Source: Vampirovibrio chlorellavorus
Lineage (GTDB): Bacteria; Cyanobacteriota; Vampirovibrionia; Vampirovibrionales; Vampirovibrionaceae
NCBI GenBank assembly: GCA_903866275.1
Contig: CAIPMU010000014.1
Location: 186,001 to 250,000 of the forward strand
DNA: 64,000 nucleotides
Direction: 5' to 3'
Both the position numbers and the translations under genes were made by a program. Positions 52,664-61,565 of this stretch are shown one piece after another; the first letter of the stretch is position 1; each line of letters begins with the position of its first letter. A model generated the notes under the pieces. That model did not search any database, was not told the DNA's origin, and was given only the letters and a program-made list of their open reading frames with translations.

Positions 52664-52784
52664 GCGCCTGCTCTATTCAGAAATTGCTGTTTCCCAAGGC
52701 TAAATGAGTGACAGTGGGTTCGATTGGAGACGAGCGTTTTACTGATTCCGGCGCTTTGGTCAATCTTCGAGTAAAATACAACGC

Positions 52785-53588
52785 ATGCCTTTCCTGACTC
52801 ATAACGATTTGCGAATGACCCGACATTGCGTCAAGCTGCCTCGCTTGCCGGAACCGTTTGAAGGCTTTCGGCTGGTGCAGATTTCAGATCTGCACTTTTA
52901 CGAGTACTCGGACCCCGCCTATTACAGCCGGGTGATTGCCGAGGTGAATGCGCTGCAACCGGATGCGATTGCCCTCACCGGGGATGTGGTGCATTATGGG
53001 CCGGATTACATTGAGCTGGCAGCCTCGTTCTTACATCAATTGGATGCTGGCCCCACCAAGCTGGCTATTTTGGGGAACCATGATTACAACGATGGCACCT
53101 GGGGTGAGTCTATCAGCGCGATGTTGGGGGAGGTGGGCTTTCAGTTGTTGAAGAATACACACACGCATCTGGAGCGGGAGGGGCAGCGCCTCTGGGTAGC
53201 GGGACTGGATGACCTCTGGTACGGACAACCGGATCCGCAGGGCGTTTTAACCCGCTTTGACAGCCATTCGGAGGCTACCATCGTGTTGGCGCATAATCCC
53301 TTGTTGTTTGATCCGCTGGCTTTGGCCTTGCCGGGCCGGGTGGATCTGATGCTGGCTGGGCATACCCATGCCGGACATGTACACATCCCCATGCTGGGGC
53401 CTATTTATCGCCGGATTTTCAGGATGAAGTATCGGTACGGCTTGTATGAGAAGGCAGGCTGCCAGCTCTATGTCACCAGTGGTGTGGGTTCGGCGGCGTT
53501 TTATCTGAAGAAGCGCAAGATTGGCTTCCCCCGGTTCCGGTTTAATACCCACCCCGAAATCGTGGAGTTAACGCTCACACGGGGATAG
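52785..53588 (+). CDS. Calcineurin-like metallophosphoesterase (YaeI-like)
   Basis: A 267-aa metallophosphoesterase. All five metal-binding motifs are in order: QISDLHF (D, H), ALTGDVV (D), LGNHD (N, H), LAHNP (H) and AGHTHAGH (H, H). This is the YaeI/YkuE branch, which often lies near the membrane; no N-terminal helix is seen here. Possible substrates include lipid pyrophosphates or cyclic nucleotides; not resolved. The ATG follows a TAAAAT box by 7 bases and lacks a ribosome binding site, so it may be leaderless. Confidence 0.85.
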   Translation: MPFLTHNDLRMTRHCVKLPRLPEPFEGFRLVQISDLHFYEYSDPAYYSRVIAEVNALQPDAIALTGDVVHYGPDYIELAASFLHQLDAGPTKLAILGNHDYNDGTWGESISAMLGEVGFQLLKNTHTHLEREGQRLWVAGLDDLWYGQPDPQGVLTRFDSHSEATIVLAHNPLLFDPLALALPGRVDLMLAGHTHAGHVHIPMLGPIYRRIFRMKYRYGLYEKAGCQLYVTSGVGSAAFYLKKRKIGFPRFRFNTHPEIVELTLTRG

Positions 53589-53634
53589 TGATTTGATGTA
53601 GAAATAGCACTGCGCGACACTTTGAATGCGGGTG

Positions 53635-54390
53635 CTAGGGGCGTTTGCACTGCCAGAAGGTCTTCAGGGGGAAATCCTCAGGCAAGTCGTTCACAGGATT
53701 GAAAGCTTCGTAGCGCACGTCCACAAACCCAGCGGCCATGAGGTACTTTTCCACAGCGGTTTCGTTGAAGTACTGTTCATATACGGTTTCGCTGCGGGAG
53801 AGCAGCTCGCCCTCATCGTTGTACTCATCCACCATAAACTGGACGGAGGCCTTACTTTGAGCCTCCTCAAAGGTAGAAGTCGTTCTCAGGCGATAGTTGG
53901 GCCCTTCGTAGGTGTCTCGCCCGTTCCAGTAGGTCTGGTAATTTTCCAGCGTGTTTAAATCAAAGAGAAACAATCCACCGGGTTTCAGGGCTTGCGCCAC
54001 CTGAATGAACGTGCCCCGCAATTCGGTTTCGTTGGAGAGGTGGTTGAGGCTGTCGTAGTGACAAACGATGACTTCCACGGGATCATCTAGCAAAAAATAG
54101 CGCATATCGCCTTCGGCAAAGCAGGCGGGGATTTTAAACTCTGGATCTCGCTCGACTTGCTTGCGTTTGGCCTGAGTGATCATGCCCGTGGAAATATCCA
54201 GTCCGGTCGTTTTATAACCGGATTGAGCCAAGGCCAGCGCCAGGGTGCCGGTGCCGCAGGCCAAATCCACGATGCTGGCCGGTGGAGCAATGCCTTCGGC
54301 CTTGAAAACGGCTAAATCCCGCGCCAGAATGTTTTCAGTAAACTCCAGGGAGCCGGGCCAGTCGTAGAGGTGGGCGAGTTGTTCGTACAT
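53635..54390 (-). CDS. SAM-dependent methyltransferase (class I)
   Basis: A 251-aa protein from ATG 54390 (MYEQLAHLYDWPGSLEF). Motif I is IVDLACGTGTLALALAQ, motif II region TTGLDISTGMI, and FAEGDMRYFLL and VCHYDSLNHLSN follow, the pattern of small-molecule or protein methyltransferases of the UbiE/COQ5-like fold. The C terminus has a beta-strand insertion (YRLRTTSTFEEAQSKASVQFMVDEY) typical of this subgroup. Substrate unknown. The frame is open 22 codons upstream, but those residues look like leader. It is divergent from the ABC ATPase, 102 bases apart. Confidence 0.78.
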   Translation of the reverse strand: MYEQLAHLYDWPGSLEFTENILARDLAVFKAEGIAPPASIVDLACGTGTLALALAQSGYKTTGLDISTGMITQAKRKQVERDPEFKIPACFAEGDMRYFLLDDPVEVIVCHYDSLNHLSNETELRGTFIQVAQALKPGGLFLFDLNTLENYQTYWNGRDTYEGPNYRLRTTSTFEEAQSKASVQFMVDEYNDEGELLSRSETVYEQYFNETAVEKYLMAAGFVDVRYEAFNPVNDLPEDFPLKTFWQCKRP

Positions 54391-54456
54391 AAAGCTGTAA
54401 ACCCCCGTGAGGCTTGGGCGGGGTAGGGAGGTTCCCCGGTGACTCAAGATTCCCAT

Positions 54457-54485
54457 TTGTCACAATCTTAAGATACACGGATAAT
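54457..54485 (+). promoter_or_regulatory. Candidate leaderless promoter of the UgpC-type ATPase gene
   Basis: TTGTCA (54457-54462), a 17-base spacer and GATAAT (54480-54485), followed by AAAAACT and the ATG at 54493. Both boxes and the spacing are good, and no ribosome binding site precedes the ATG. Confidence 0.6.
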
Positions 54486-54492
54486 AAAAACT

Positions 54493-55569
54493 ATGGCTGA
54501 AGTGGTTTTGGAAAACGTATTCAAGTCCTACGACCAGACCTCGATTATTCGAGATGTCTCGTTGACCGTGCATGACCGTGAGTTTGTGGTCATGGTGGGG
54601 CCCAGTGGTTGCGGTAAATCCACGCTGCTGCGCATGATTGCCGGACTGGAATCCATCACAGACGGCACCATCGCCATTGAAGAACGCATCGTGAACGCGG
54701 TACCCCCCAAGGACCGCGATATTGCGATGGTCTTTCAGAACTACGCGCTCTACCCGCACATGAGCGTGTTTGAGAACATGGCCTTTGGCCTGAAAATGCG
54801 CAACGTGCCCAAGGCAGAGATTAAAACCAAGGTCGATGAGGCCGCCCGCATTCTGGATTTGGAGCACTTGCTGGATCGCAAGCCCAAGCAGTTGTCCGGC
54901 GGGCAGCGGCAACGGGTGGCCTTGGGTCGGGCCATTGTGCGCAACCCCAAAGTATTCCTGATGGACGAGCCACTGTCGAATCTGGATGCCAAGTTGCGCA
55001 TTCAGATGCGTACCGAAATTGCCGCGCTGCACAAGCGCCTGAACGCCACCACCATCTATGTCACCCACGATCAGGTGGAAGCCATGACCATGGGCGACCG
55101 CATTGTGATCTTGAATCAGGGCAAAATCCAGCAGATGGACACGCCCTTGCGGGTTTATCAGGATCCGGCCAACATGTTTGTGGCCGGTTTTGTGGGGCAG
55201 ATGAACTTTTTAACCGGCATTCTCGAAGCTGGCGGCCTGCGTTTGGGGGATGGCGTGTTGCTAACCTTGCCGGACGCGTTAAAGCCGCAGGGTGAACAAT
55301 TGAGCGGTCGGGCGGCCGTGTTGGGCGTTCGCCCGGAGCACTGGCTGCCGCAATCCGCCCCGGAATCCGGGCAAGACTTTGACGTGGTTCCTAATCGCGT
55401 GGAATTATTGGGCAGTGAGCAAATGTTGCACTTTGCCCTGGGCAAGCAGGCCATCACCGCCCGCTGGCCATCGGATCTGCCCGTCTCGGAAGATCAACCG
55501 CTTTCCATCAAGCTGGAAACCAACAAAGCCCTCCTCTTCGATGCCGCCTCCGAGGAGCGCATCGTTTAG
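54493..55569 (+). CDS. ABC transporter ATP-binding protein, UgpC/MalK type
   Basis: A 358-aa ATPase of carbohydrate-type importers. Walker [11 protein letters not shown]-loop [22 protein letters not shown] (a UgpC/MalK signature), ABC signature [15 protein letters not shown], Walker [15 protein letters not shown] and H-loop [15 protein letters not shown]. The C-terminal TOBE regulatory domain ([10 protein letters not shown]) is present. In many bacteria such an ATPase serves several sugar permeases; no permease or binding protein is nearby, so a multi-system ATPase is plausible. Possibly translated from a leaderless mRNA. Confidence 0.92.
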   Translation: MAEVVLENVFKSYDQTSIIRDVSLTVHDREFVVMVGPSGCGKSTLLRMIAGLESITDGTIAIEERIVNAVPPKDRDIAMVFQNYALYPHMSVFENMAFGLKMRNVPKAEIKTKVDEAARILDLEHLLDRKPKQLSGGQRQRVALGRAIVRNPKVFLMDEPLSNLDAKLRIQMRTEIAALHKRLNATTIYVTHDQVEAMTMGDRIVILNQGKIQQMDTPLRVYQDPANMFVAGFVGQMNFLTGILEAGGLRLGDGVLLTLPDALKPQGEQLSGRAAVLGVRPEHWLPQSAPESGQDFDVVPNRVELLGSEQMLHFALGKQAITARWPSDLPVSEDQPLSIKLETNKALLFDAASEERIV

Positions 55570-55625
55570 GCCATGGTAGAAACTGGTGGTTTTCGTGAGA
55601 AATCATTTGGGACAAAGCTATTACT

Positions 55626-56315
55626 GTGAATAATCTGATTGAGAACTATAATAGCAGTCCAGCATTTAAAGCCTTATTTCAGATTGCTTCTAATGCAACT
55701 CCAAATTTTGGTTTGTTGGGTGCTGTTGAACAAATTATAGTAACGGCTTATAACAATGCTCAGAAAAAGAGAGTAAAACTTTTTTTTGAGCAGCTGGGCA
55801 AGGGAGAGATTCAATTAAGTGAATCTGTCATTCAGGAAGAAGAGTTTTTATATTTTTTCACTTCTACCCTAAAAGCTGTTATTCGTTCTCGACGGGAAGA
55901 AAAAATTCAATTTTTATCGACATTGTTTTTGAGAACCTTGGAGACCTCATCATTTGAACAGTCCGATCTGTATGAGCATTATCTTTCAATAGTAGATGAG
56001 TTAACATTGACTGAGTTGATACTTTTGAAAATGCTTTATGAAGTATGTAAAAATGAGTCAGAAGATAAGATTGCTACTGAGGATTGGTGGATTGGTTTTG
56101 ATGATAGAGCTTTATTGGAATTGAAGAAATTTAATGTAGTGCTAAATCGTGATGAGTTAAGCTTTATTATTGCAGGGCTTGTTAAAACTGGTATGTTAAA
56201 GCCAATTTATGGCTGGTCTGCTAAATCAAGAGTAGAGATATCTGTAAGCTTGTTGGAAAAATTCATTCTAGCTGTTTCTCCTGATTCTGTATTTGCAAGT
56301 ACAGGTTATAAGTAG
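55626..56315 (+). CDS. AT-rich orphan protein, probably acquired
   Basis: A 229-aa protein starting with GTG at 55626 (MNNLIENYNSSPAFKALFQ), no good ribosome binding site seen. The gene is strikingly AT-rich (about 35% GC by eye) and uses A/T-ending codons, unlike its neighbours. The protein is helical, with a conserved-feeling middle: NNAQKKRVKLFFEQLGKGEIQLSE, VIRSRREEKIQFLSTLFLRTLE and SIVDELTLTELILLKMLYEVCKNESEDK. It recalls uncharacterised proteins of defence or mobile regions, but I cannot place it. It sits between the ABC ATPase and a convergent native gene, 2 bases from its end, with no integrase or repeats flanking it. Confidence 0.65.
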   Translation: MNNLIENYNSSPAFKALFQIASNATPNFGLLGAVEQIIVTAYNNAQKKRVKLFFEQLGKGEIQLSESVIQEEEFLYFFTSTLKAVIRSRREEKIQFLSTLFLRTLETSSFEQSDLYEHYLSIVDELTLTELILLKMLYEVCKNESEDKIATEDWWIGFDDRALLELKKFNVVLNRDELSFIIAGLVKTGMLKPIYGWSAKSRVEISVSLLEKFILAVSPDSVFASTGYK

Positions 56316-56317
56316 AG

Positions 56318-57316
56318 TTAAGCCGCCCCGCCCAGCATTTGCAGGATGTCCCCGTGTTGGGAGACCATGTAATCTTCCAGGCTTTTGTCATCGATTTGGG
56401 CGGCGGCCATCATCAGCATGGGGTTGGGTAATTGTTCCAGCATGCGCAGTAAAAATTCCGGGGGTAAAATGGCGCAGGCTTGAATTAAGTAGGGCTTGGG
56501 GATCTGGCTCATTTGCTTGTAGACAAAGCCTTCGCTCAGGAAAAACAGCAGGTGAGGCTCCTTCTTGATGTAATCCGTCACCAGCGGCTGCAAGGCTTTA
56601 AACGGCATAGTCTTCAGGCTTTCGGTAATGCGGCAGCGGTCCACGTTCATCAAGAGTTTAAAAATTTCCAGCGGTTTTAACTTGGTGAAATCCTGATTGG
56701 TGCCAAAAATGCGGGACATCAGCAGTTGTAAAAACTGCGGATCCATTTTGACAATGCCCTTGGCCAGCTTGCGGTTGTCCATGCTGGGCGAGCGCAAAAT
56801 ACGCATCAGTTGGCTGGTGGGCATGCGTTTCACCAGCTCTCTAATTTTAAACAAACTCAGCATGATTTTAAGCAAAAACTTGCGGGGTAAATGCATAATC
56901 ATGCGCAAGAGTTTCTCTTTGCTGAACAAGCGCAAGGCATTGACTAGCAAGTCTTGCGGCAACAAGCGTAAAATTTTCAGCCAGTCCCGACGGTGCAATA
57001 AATTGAGCACTTTTAATTTGTTCGCGCCCAGATTGATCAGCTTCACGATCTCGCGTAAATCCAGCGCCCGCCGTTTGACAGCGCCCGTGCCTCGCGGACT
57101 GCCGGTTTTACAGGGGGCATGGGCGCGTTGAACACCCTCGCCCGCCGCCGCCCGATGTGCCCGGTGCAGTGGAAATGTTCGCCCGGTTGCGCCCATATAA
57201 CCAGTCTGTTCCTCAGGCTCTTCTGAGCCGTCCTCCAGGGCTTGCGGTTTTCCCTCGATGAAGGCGACGGGTATAATGGCCGGGTTCGTATTCACGTCCA
57301 GCAGTTCAATCCGCAT
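56318..57316 (-). CDS. Leu/Met-rich helical-repeat protein, unknown function
   Basis: A 332-aa protein with ATG at 57316. The first about 80 residues are polar and variable. From about residue 90 it consists of tandem about 20-25-residue amphipathic helices rich in Leu, Met, Ile, Lys and Arg, with repeating L-x-x-x-P-x-x-x-L and K/R-x-L-L-x-x-I elements: LLRMIMHLPRKFLLKIMLSL, VKRMPTSQLMRILRSP, SQIPKPYLIQACAIL, LRMLEQLPNPMLMMAAAQ. The architecture resembles HEAT-, FliG- or MgtE-N-like helical solenoids, but no family is recognised. No signal peptide. Divergent to the TPR gene with 296 bases between starts. Confidence 0.6.
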   Translation of the reverse strand: MRIELLDVNTNPAIIPVAFIEGKPQALEDGSEEPEEQTGYMGATGRTFPLHRAHRAAAGEGVQRAHAPCKTGSPRGTGAVKRRALDLREIVKLINLGANKLKVLNLLHRRDWLKILRLLPQDLLVNALRLFSKEKLLRMIMHLPRKFLLKIMLSLFKIRELVKRMPTSQLMRILRSPSMDNRKLAKGIVKMDPQFLQLLMSRIFGTNQDFTKLKPLEIFKLLMNVDRCRITESLKTMPFKALQPLVTDYIKKEPHLLFFLSEGFVYKQMSQIPKPYLIQACAILPPEFLLRMLEQLPNPMLMMAAAQIDDKSLEDYMVSQHGDILQMLGGAA

Positions 57317-57519
57317 GGCATGATCCCCTTAACGCTGAATGTTCCTCACTGAGTGTGCTTTCGGCGGCTTCCGGAAAATCTTGAGCAAACTGTTACGCTT
57401 CTTCACAGGCGCTGTCGGGGCAAGCGTTTGGCACATCGGGGAATTCGGGAGAAGGGCAGGACGAAGCCTCGGCTGAGGTAGGGTCGAGTCTGTGCCAGAG
57501 TGTTGCGCTCCAGCGGAAT

Positions 57520-57548
57520 TTGGCGCGCGGGGTTGCGGTTGCTATAAT
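57520..57548 (+). promoter_or_regulatory. Candidate promoter of the TPR gene
   Basis: TTGGCG (57520-57525), a 17-base spacer and a perfect TATAAT (57543-57548). Leader about 58 bases before the ATG at 57613. The region 57317-57542 holds nothing else that I can support and includes the start region of the divergent gene. Confidence 0.55.
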
Positions 57549-57612
57549 AAAGCCACCCGAATGGAATGGTCGTTGCCGGACTCCGGTGAGCGCTGGAAAG
57601 AGGTATCCACAG

Positions 57613-60090
57613 ATGAAAGACATCGTTTTGCGTCGTTCGCGCCAATGGGTGAACAGGTTGCCATTGGCACTCACCCTGGCTCTCAGCTTGAGCCTCATGC
57701 CGCTTGTGACTCCGGTTTGGGCGATCACTCCCCAGTCACGGGAGGCCTATCAACAGGCGGTGCAGGCCGAGCGGCTGGGCCACTTGAGTGACGCGGAGCG
57801 CTTCTTGCGTCAGGCAATTTCGCTCGATCCCCAGGATTACCTTAACTATGTGAAACTGGCTTCCATCCTGAATCAGCAAGATAAACCCAACGAGGCGGCC
57901 AGTTACTATCAGCATGCCCTCAATCTGCAACCGGAAGATGGCATGATTCTCTACAGTCTGGGCGGCGTTTACGAACAACTGGGACAGTTCGCGAAAGCCG
58001 AAGAAGCCTATGCCCTCAGCTTGCAGAACAATCCCCGCTATCAATACGCGCTGCTCAATCTGGCCCGTGCCGAAATTCAACAGAAAAAATATACACCCGC
58101 GATTGCTCATTATCAGCAGTTTTTAAGCCAATACCCGGATCATTATGAGGCCCGTCGTCGACTGGCCAAGCTGTATCTGGTCACGGGGCAGGAAACTGCC
58201 TCGGTGAAAGAGTATGATGCGCTGAAGCAACGCTTTCCGAATCGCTTTGACGAGCATCTGGATATGGCTCGCGCCCTGAACGGGGCCAATGCACCGGCTC
58301 AGGCGCTGGAAGAATTGAAACTGGCCTACGCCAAAGAAGGCGGCAAGGCCGATATTGATGAAGAAATGGGCCGGGCGCATGTGGCTCTGGGTCAGGCAGA
58401 TCTGGCCATTTTGAACTACCAGAAGGCCTATGCGCTGGATCCCACGCGGGAGGAATTGCTCCTGAAAATGGCGGAGCTGTACCGCTTCCAGAAAAACCCG
58501 GATCAGGCCATTGGACAGTATCTGGCCTTCCTCAAGCTGCACCCGGAGCATCAGGATGTGCGGCGTCAGTTGGTGAATCTGTACTTTGAGAATCAGCGCT
58601 TTGAGCCCGCCTTGAACGAGCTGGGCGTGATGCTGGCTGCGGCGAGCGAGCCCAAAAGCGATTCGCCAGAGGCCGTGAAAAACAGCGCGCAACAGCAGTA
58701 CGAGATTCGCAAGGACATGGCCTATGCCACGCAAATGCTGGGTGATTTGCCCAAGGCCACCGAGCAATACGAAGCCTTGCTGCAATCACCGCTGGCCGCC
58801 AACGACTTGCAACTCAAGTCGAATCTGGCCATCGCCTACCACAAGAGCGGCGCTTTTGATAAAGCCATCCCCTTGTATAAGCAGATCTATTACGCTGAGC
58901 CGCAGTATAAGCAACAGTACCGGATTGATACGGTGGGGCTGGGCAACGATCTGGCTGTGGCCATCACGGCTGTGGGCGATTCCGCCTACAAGCGGGAAGA
59001 CTACAATGCCGCCCTCACCGCGTTTGGCGATGCTGCCCTGTATGCGGCCAGCACTAACTATTGGCCTCAACTGGGTTTAGCCAATACCTACTATGCCTTG
59101 AACATGCCGGAAAAAGCCTATGCAGCCTATGGCACAGTGCTGGAAAAAGATCCCGATAACGTGACGGCTCGTTTGTATCGCACCAAGTTGGCCATTGCCA
59201 AAGGGGCAAGCGATCAGGCCAAGTCCACGGCAGCGGCTGGTGCGGTACCGCCCGCCCAATTGGCGACTTTAGAAGCGCTGGCCAAAGAGAATCCCACCAA
59301 TCTGGAAGTGCTGGTTGCTCTGGCTGATGCCTATGCTCTCCAAGGGAACGCCACGGCGGCGGCTTCGGCGTATGAGAAAGCCCTCGCGGTAGCCCCGCAA
59401 AACGTGCCCTTGTTGCTCTCGCTGGGTACCCAATGGCAAAACCTGGGTAACTATGAGCAGGCCAAAGCCGTCTATCTGAGGGCCTTGGCGATTGATGACC
59501 ATTCGCCCATGCTTTATTACAACCTCGGTATTGTGTGTAACGAGCTGGGCCAGCTGGATCAGTCCGCGGAGGCTTACCAAAAGGCGCTGGCGCTCGACCC
59601 GCACTATGTTGATTCCCAATACGGGCTGGCGATCACGCTGGAGAAACAGCAAAAGTATCAGGACGCGTTGGAAACCTATCAGACCTACGCCCGCGATCCG
59701 CAAGCGCACTATGGTAAAGAGGCCCAAAGCCGGATTGAGATCCTCAAACAGGCTTTGAATCCGGCCCCGGTGATTTCTCCGGATGCCAGCACGGTGCCCG
59801 TGGTCCCTGCATCAACACCGCCGAAGCCTGCAGCGCACGGGACGCCTGTGACCACTGTAGCGCCTGTTGTACCCAAGGTCACGCCGAAACCCGTTTCGGT
59901 GGCTTCCCCCGTTTTGAAGCCTGCGGCTCCGGTTGCGCCGGTGGTTGTGGCTCCCAAAGCGATGGGTAAACCCTCCGGGCTGGCAACCATTAAGCCCGTG
60001 GTGCCTGCGATCAGTGCGAATAAACCGGTTAGTGCACCCAAGACCCCCACGTTGCCCAGTGTGAAAAATGGCCGAATCCCGATTCAGTAA
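57613..60090 (+). CDS. Large exported TPR protein
   Basis: An 825-aa protein. Start at 57613 (MKDIVLRRSRQ) supported by GAGG 9 bases upstream; upstream codons are non-conserved leader. Signal peptide about residues 1-37 with a likely cleavage after VWA. Then at least 15 tetratricopeptide repeats of about 34 residues, such as AIAHYQQFLSQYPDHYEARRR, AIGQYLAFLKLHPEHQDV and SAEAYQKALALDPHYVDSQY, up to about residue 710. The last about 110 residues are Pro/Ala/Val/Thr-rich and disordered, like a linker that crosses the cell wall. It is probably a periplasmic or surface scaffold. Convergent with yfiH. Confidence 0.85.
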   Translation: MKDIVLRRSRQWVNRLPLALTLALSLSLMPLVTPVWAITPQSREAYQQAVQAERLGHLSDAERFLRQAISLDPQDYLNYVKLASILNQQDKPNEAASYYQHALNLQPEDGMILYSLGGVYEQLGQFAKAEEAYALSLQNNPRYQYALLNLARAEIQQKKYTPAIAHYQQFLSQYPDHYEARRRLAKLYLVTGQETASVKEYDALKQRFPNRFDEHLDMARALNGANAPAQALEELKLAYAKEGGKADIDEEMGRAHVALGQADLAILNYQKAYALDPTREELLLKMAELYRFQKNPDQAIGQYLAFLKLHPEHQDVRRQLVNLYFENQRFEPALNELGVMLAAASEPKSDSPEAVKNSAQQQYEIRKDMAYATQMLGDLPKATEQYEALLQSPLAANDLQLKSNLAIAYHKSGAFDKAIPLYKQIYYAEPQYKQQYRIDTVGLGNDLAVAITAVGDSAYKREDYNAALTAFGDAALYAASTNYWPQLGLANTYYALNMPEKAYAAYGTVLEKDPDNVTARLYRTKLAIAKGASDQAKSTAAAGAVPPAQLATLEALAKENPTNLEVLVALADAYALQGNATAAASAYEKALAVAPQNVPLLLSLGTQWQNLGNYEQAKAVYLRALAIDDHSPMLYYNLGIVCNELGQLDQSAEAYQKALALDPHYVDSQYGLAITLEKQQKYQDALETYQTYARDPQAHYGKEAQSRIEILKQALNPAPVISPDASTVPVVPASTPPKPAAHGTPVTTVAPVVPKVTPKPVSVASPVLKPAAPVAPVVVAPKAMGKPSGLATIKPVVPAISANKPVSAPKTPTLPSVKNGRIPIQ

Positions 60091-60106
60091 CCAATTCCAG
60101 CGCGGA

Positions 60107-60868
60107 CTAAAGCGGCTGTAATTGCAGGAAGGCCACTTGCCGTCCGTTTTCGGTGCGGCGATACGACCATAAGTGCTCCGGCTGGCATTGGGTGCAGATG
60201 GCCAGACATTCAATGGCTTGCACCCCTAAACCATTGAGTTGGAGTTGATTGACCCGTTTAAGATCAACGCGGGGTTTGCCGTTGGCGTTGATGGTGTTAA
60301 ATTGCTCGGGGCTTTGGGCGGGAATGGTCTTCCCCACGGCATCGGCGACTTCCTGAGAAACTTCATAGCAACAGCCTCCAATTGAGGGGCCGATTACGGC
60401 AATGAGGGCTTCGGGGCTGGCCCCGTGGTCGTTGAACAAACGCTGGGCCACTTTGGCCGTGATAGATTGGGCGGTGCCCCGCCACCCGGCATGGACCACC
60501 GCGCCCACATGCTGTTGGGGCTCGTATAAAATAATGGGCACGCAATCGGCCACCTGCACCATGGCGGGGATACCCGGCTCGGTCAGGATGACCGCGTCCG
60601 CGTCATTCTCGCAGGGCAAGTCGTTCAGGCGGGCCTGATCGGTGTGGGTTTGGCGAGGCATGCTCAACCGGCTGCCGTTCATGCCCGTGTGCGCGCAGAG
60701 CGCCTGACGGCTGGCCTGAATTTCTTCGGCCGAAAATCCGGGGCCGCCCAGGGTAATGGGTTTGCCCGTAAACCCGTGGATCACCCGTTCAGCGTAGGCG
60801 CTCAGCCGCTCCGATTGATACAATACGAAGGGACTGGTAGTAACAGGCTGTGAGATGGTCGATGTCAT
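60107..60868 (-). CDS. YfiH/PgeF-family multicopper-like polyphenol oxidoreductase (laccase domain)
   Basis: A 253-aa protein from the ATG at 60868 (MTSTISQPVTTS). YfiH core motifs: VIHGFTGKP, RQTHTDQA (metal His), VQVADCVPIILYEP (Cys), VGAVVHAGWRGTAQSI (His), IGPSIGGCCYEV. Characterised members act on N-acetylmuramic acid L-Ala isomer or purine nucleosides rather than as true laccases. The ATG overlaps head-to-head with the start of the divergent gene. GGAGG lies about 15 bases upstream, a little far. A TATAAT on the minus strand at 60920-60915 could be its promoter. Confidence 0.88.
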   Translation of the reverse strand: MTSTISQPVTTSPFVLYQSERLSAYAERVIHGFTGKPITLGGPGFSAEEIQASRQALCAHTGMNGSRLSMPRQTHTDQARLNDLPCENDADAVILTEPGIPAMVQVADCVPIILYEPQQHVGAVVHAGWRGTAQSITAKVAQRLFNDHGASPEALIAVIGPSIGGCCYEVSQEVADAVGKTIPAQSPEQFNTINANGKPRVDLKRVNQLQLNGLGVQAIECLAICTQCQPEHLWSYRRTENGRQVAFLQLQPL

Positions 60869-61565
60869 GACGCGTGTGGGAAACCTCCAACTGGGCTGTG
60901 GGCTGATGCTGTTTATTATAGCGGCTTCTCCCCTGACATTGCGCGCGGCCCCTACCGCGACATCGGTCAGGTCCGCTACGCCGCCTGTGGTGCAAAAGTC
61001 TGCCAGTCCGGTTTTTCCTTCGGCGCAATTGGGTGGGAGTAAGCCTGCGATGCCTACTTCGGTAATGCCTGCTGTGGCAACAGCTGCTGTTGCTTCGAGT
61101 TCCGCTCCCAGTCCAGCTGTTGTCAGTAGTCCTTTGCAGTTGCGTCTGGAGCCCATGAAGTCCATTTTTTCCAGTCGGGAAGGTGTGGTGATGCAGTTTA
61201 TTTTTACAGCGCAGACCAAAACCAAGCTGTGCCTGGATAAGGATATTCTCAGCCAGATGTCGGTGTCCCTGTTTCGGGCTGGGCAGGGGAAGTTATCCCT
61301 TCAGCCCATTGTCATTCAGGATAACAGTCAGTTGTTTATGCAGCCCATGCGGGTGGTCTGGTTAGCGCCGGGTCAAAAAATGACGATTCGGGCCAATTTA
61401 AAGCGGTTCCAGCTTGATGGCGGTGCCACATGGCTGCCCGGTGAATACAGCGCAGACGCGACGTTTAATTTATGCGAGCAAACCCCGGTAGAGCCGGTCA
61501 CGGAGCCGGGGCGCGAAATTTCGGTGAAGGCCGTTCGGCCCGGCTGGTTTATGATTATGGAATGA
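60867..61565 (+). CDS. Exported protein with a beta-rich C-terminal domain
   Basis: A 232-aa protein (from the ATG at 60867; an earlier ATG at 60855 is also possible). A signal-peptide-like N terminus (GLMLFIIAASPLTLRAA) is followed by a Pro/Ala/Ser/Val-rich linker to about residue 90 and then a probable beta-sandwich of about 130 residues containing an LCLDKDIL segment and a FNLCEQTP segment (two cysteines, possibly disulphide-bonded) and WLPGEYSADATF. Resembles periplasmic inhibitor-like (BsuPI-type) domains only in general layout; function unknown. The stop overlaps the next ATG by 3 bases (ATGA). Confidence 0.6.
   Translation: MTRVGNLQLGCGLMLFIIAASPLTLRAAPTATSVRSATPPVVQKSASPVFPSAQLGGSKPAMPTSVMPAVATAAVASSSAPSPAVVSSPLQLRLEPMKSIFSSREGVVMQFIFTAQTKTKLCLDKDILSQMSVSLFRAGQGKLSLQPIVIQDNSQLFMQPMRVVWLAPGQKMTIRANLKRFQLDGGATWLPGEYSADATFNLCEQTPVEPVTEPGREISVKAVRPGWFMIME

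Noticed and set aside
60869-61225. Upstream extension of the YfiH frame
   Set aside because: The extra residues lie antisense to the exported-protein gene and are not YfiH-like.
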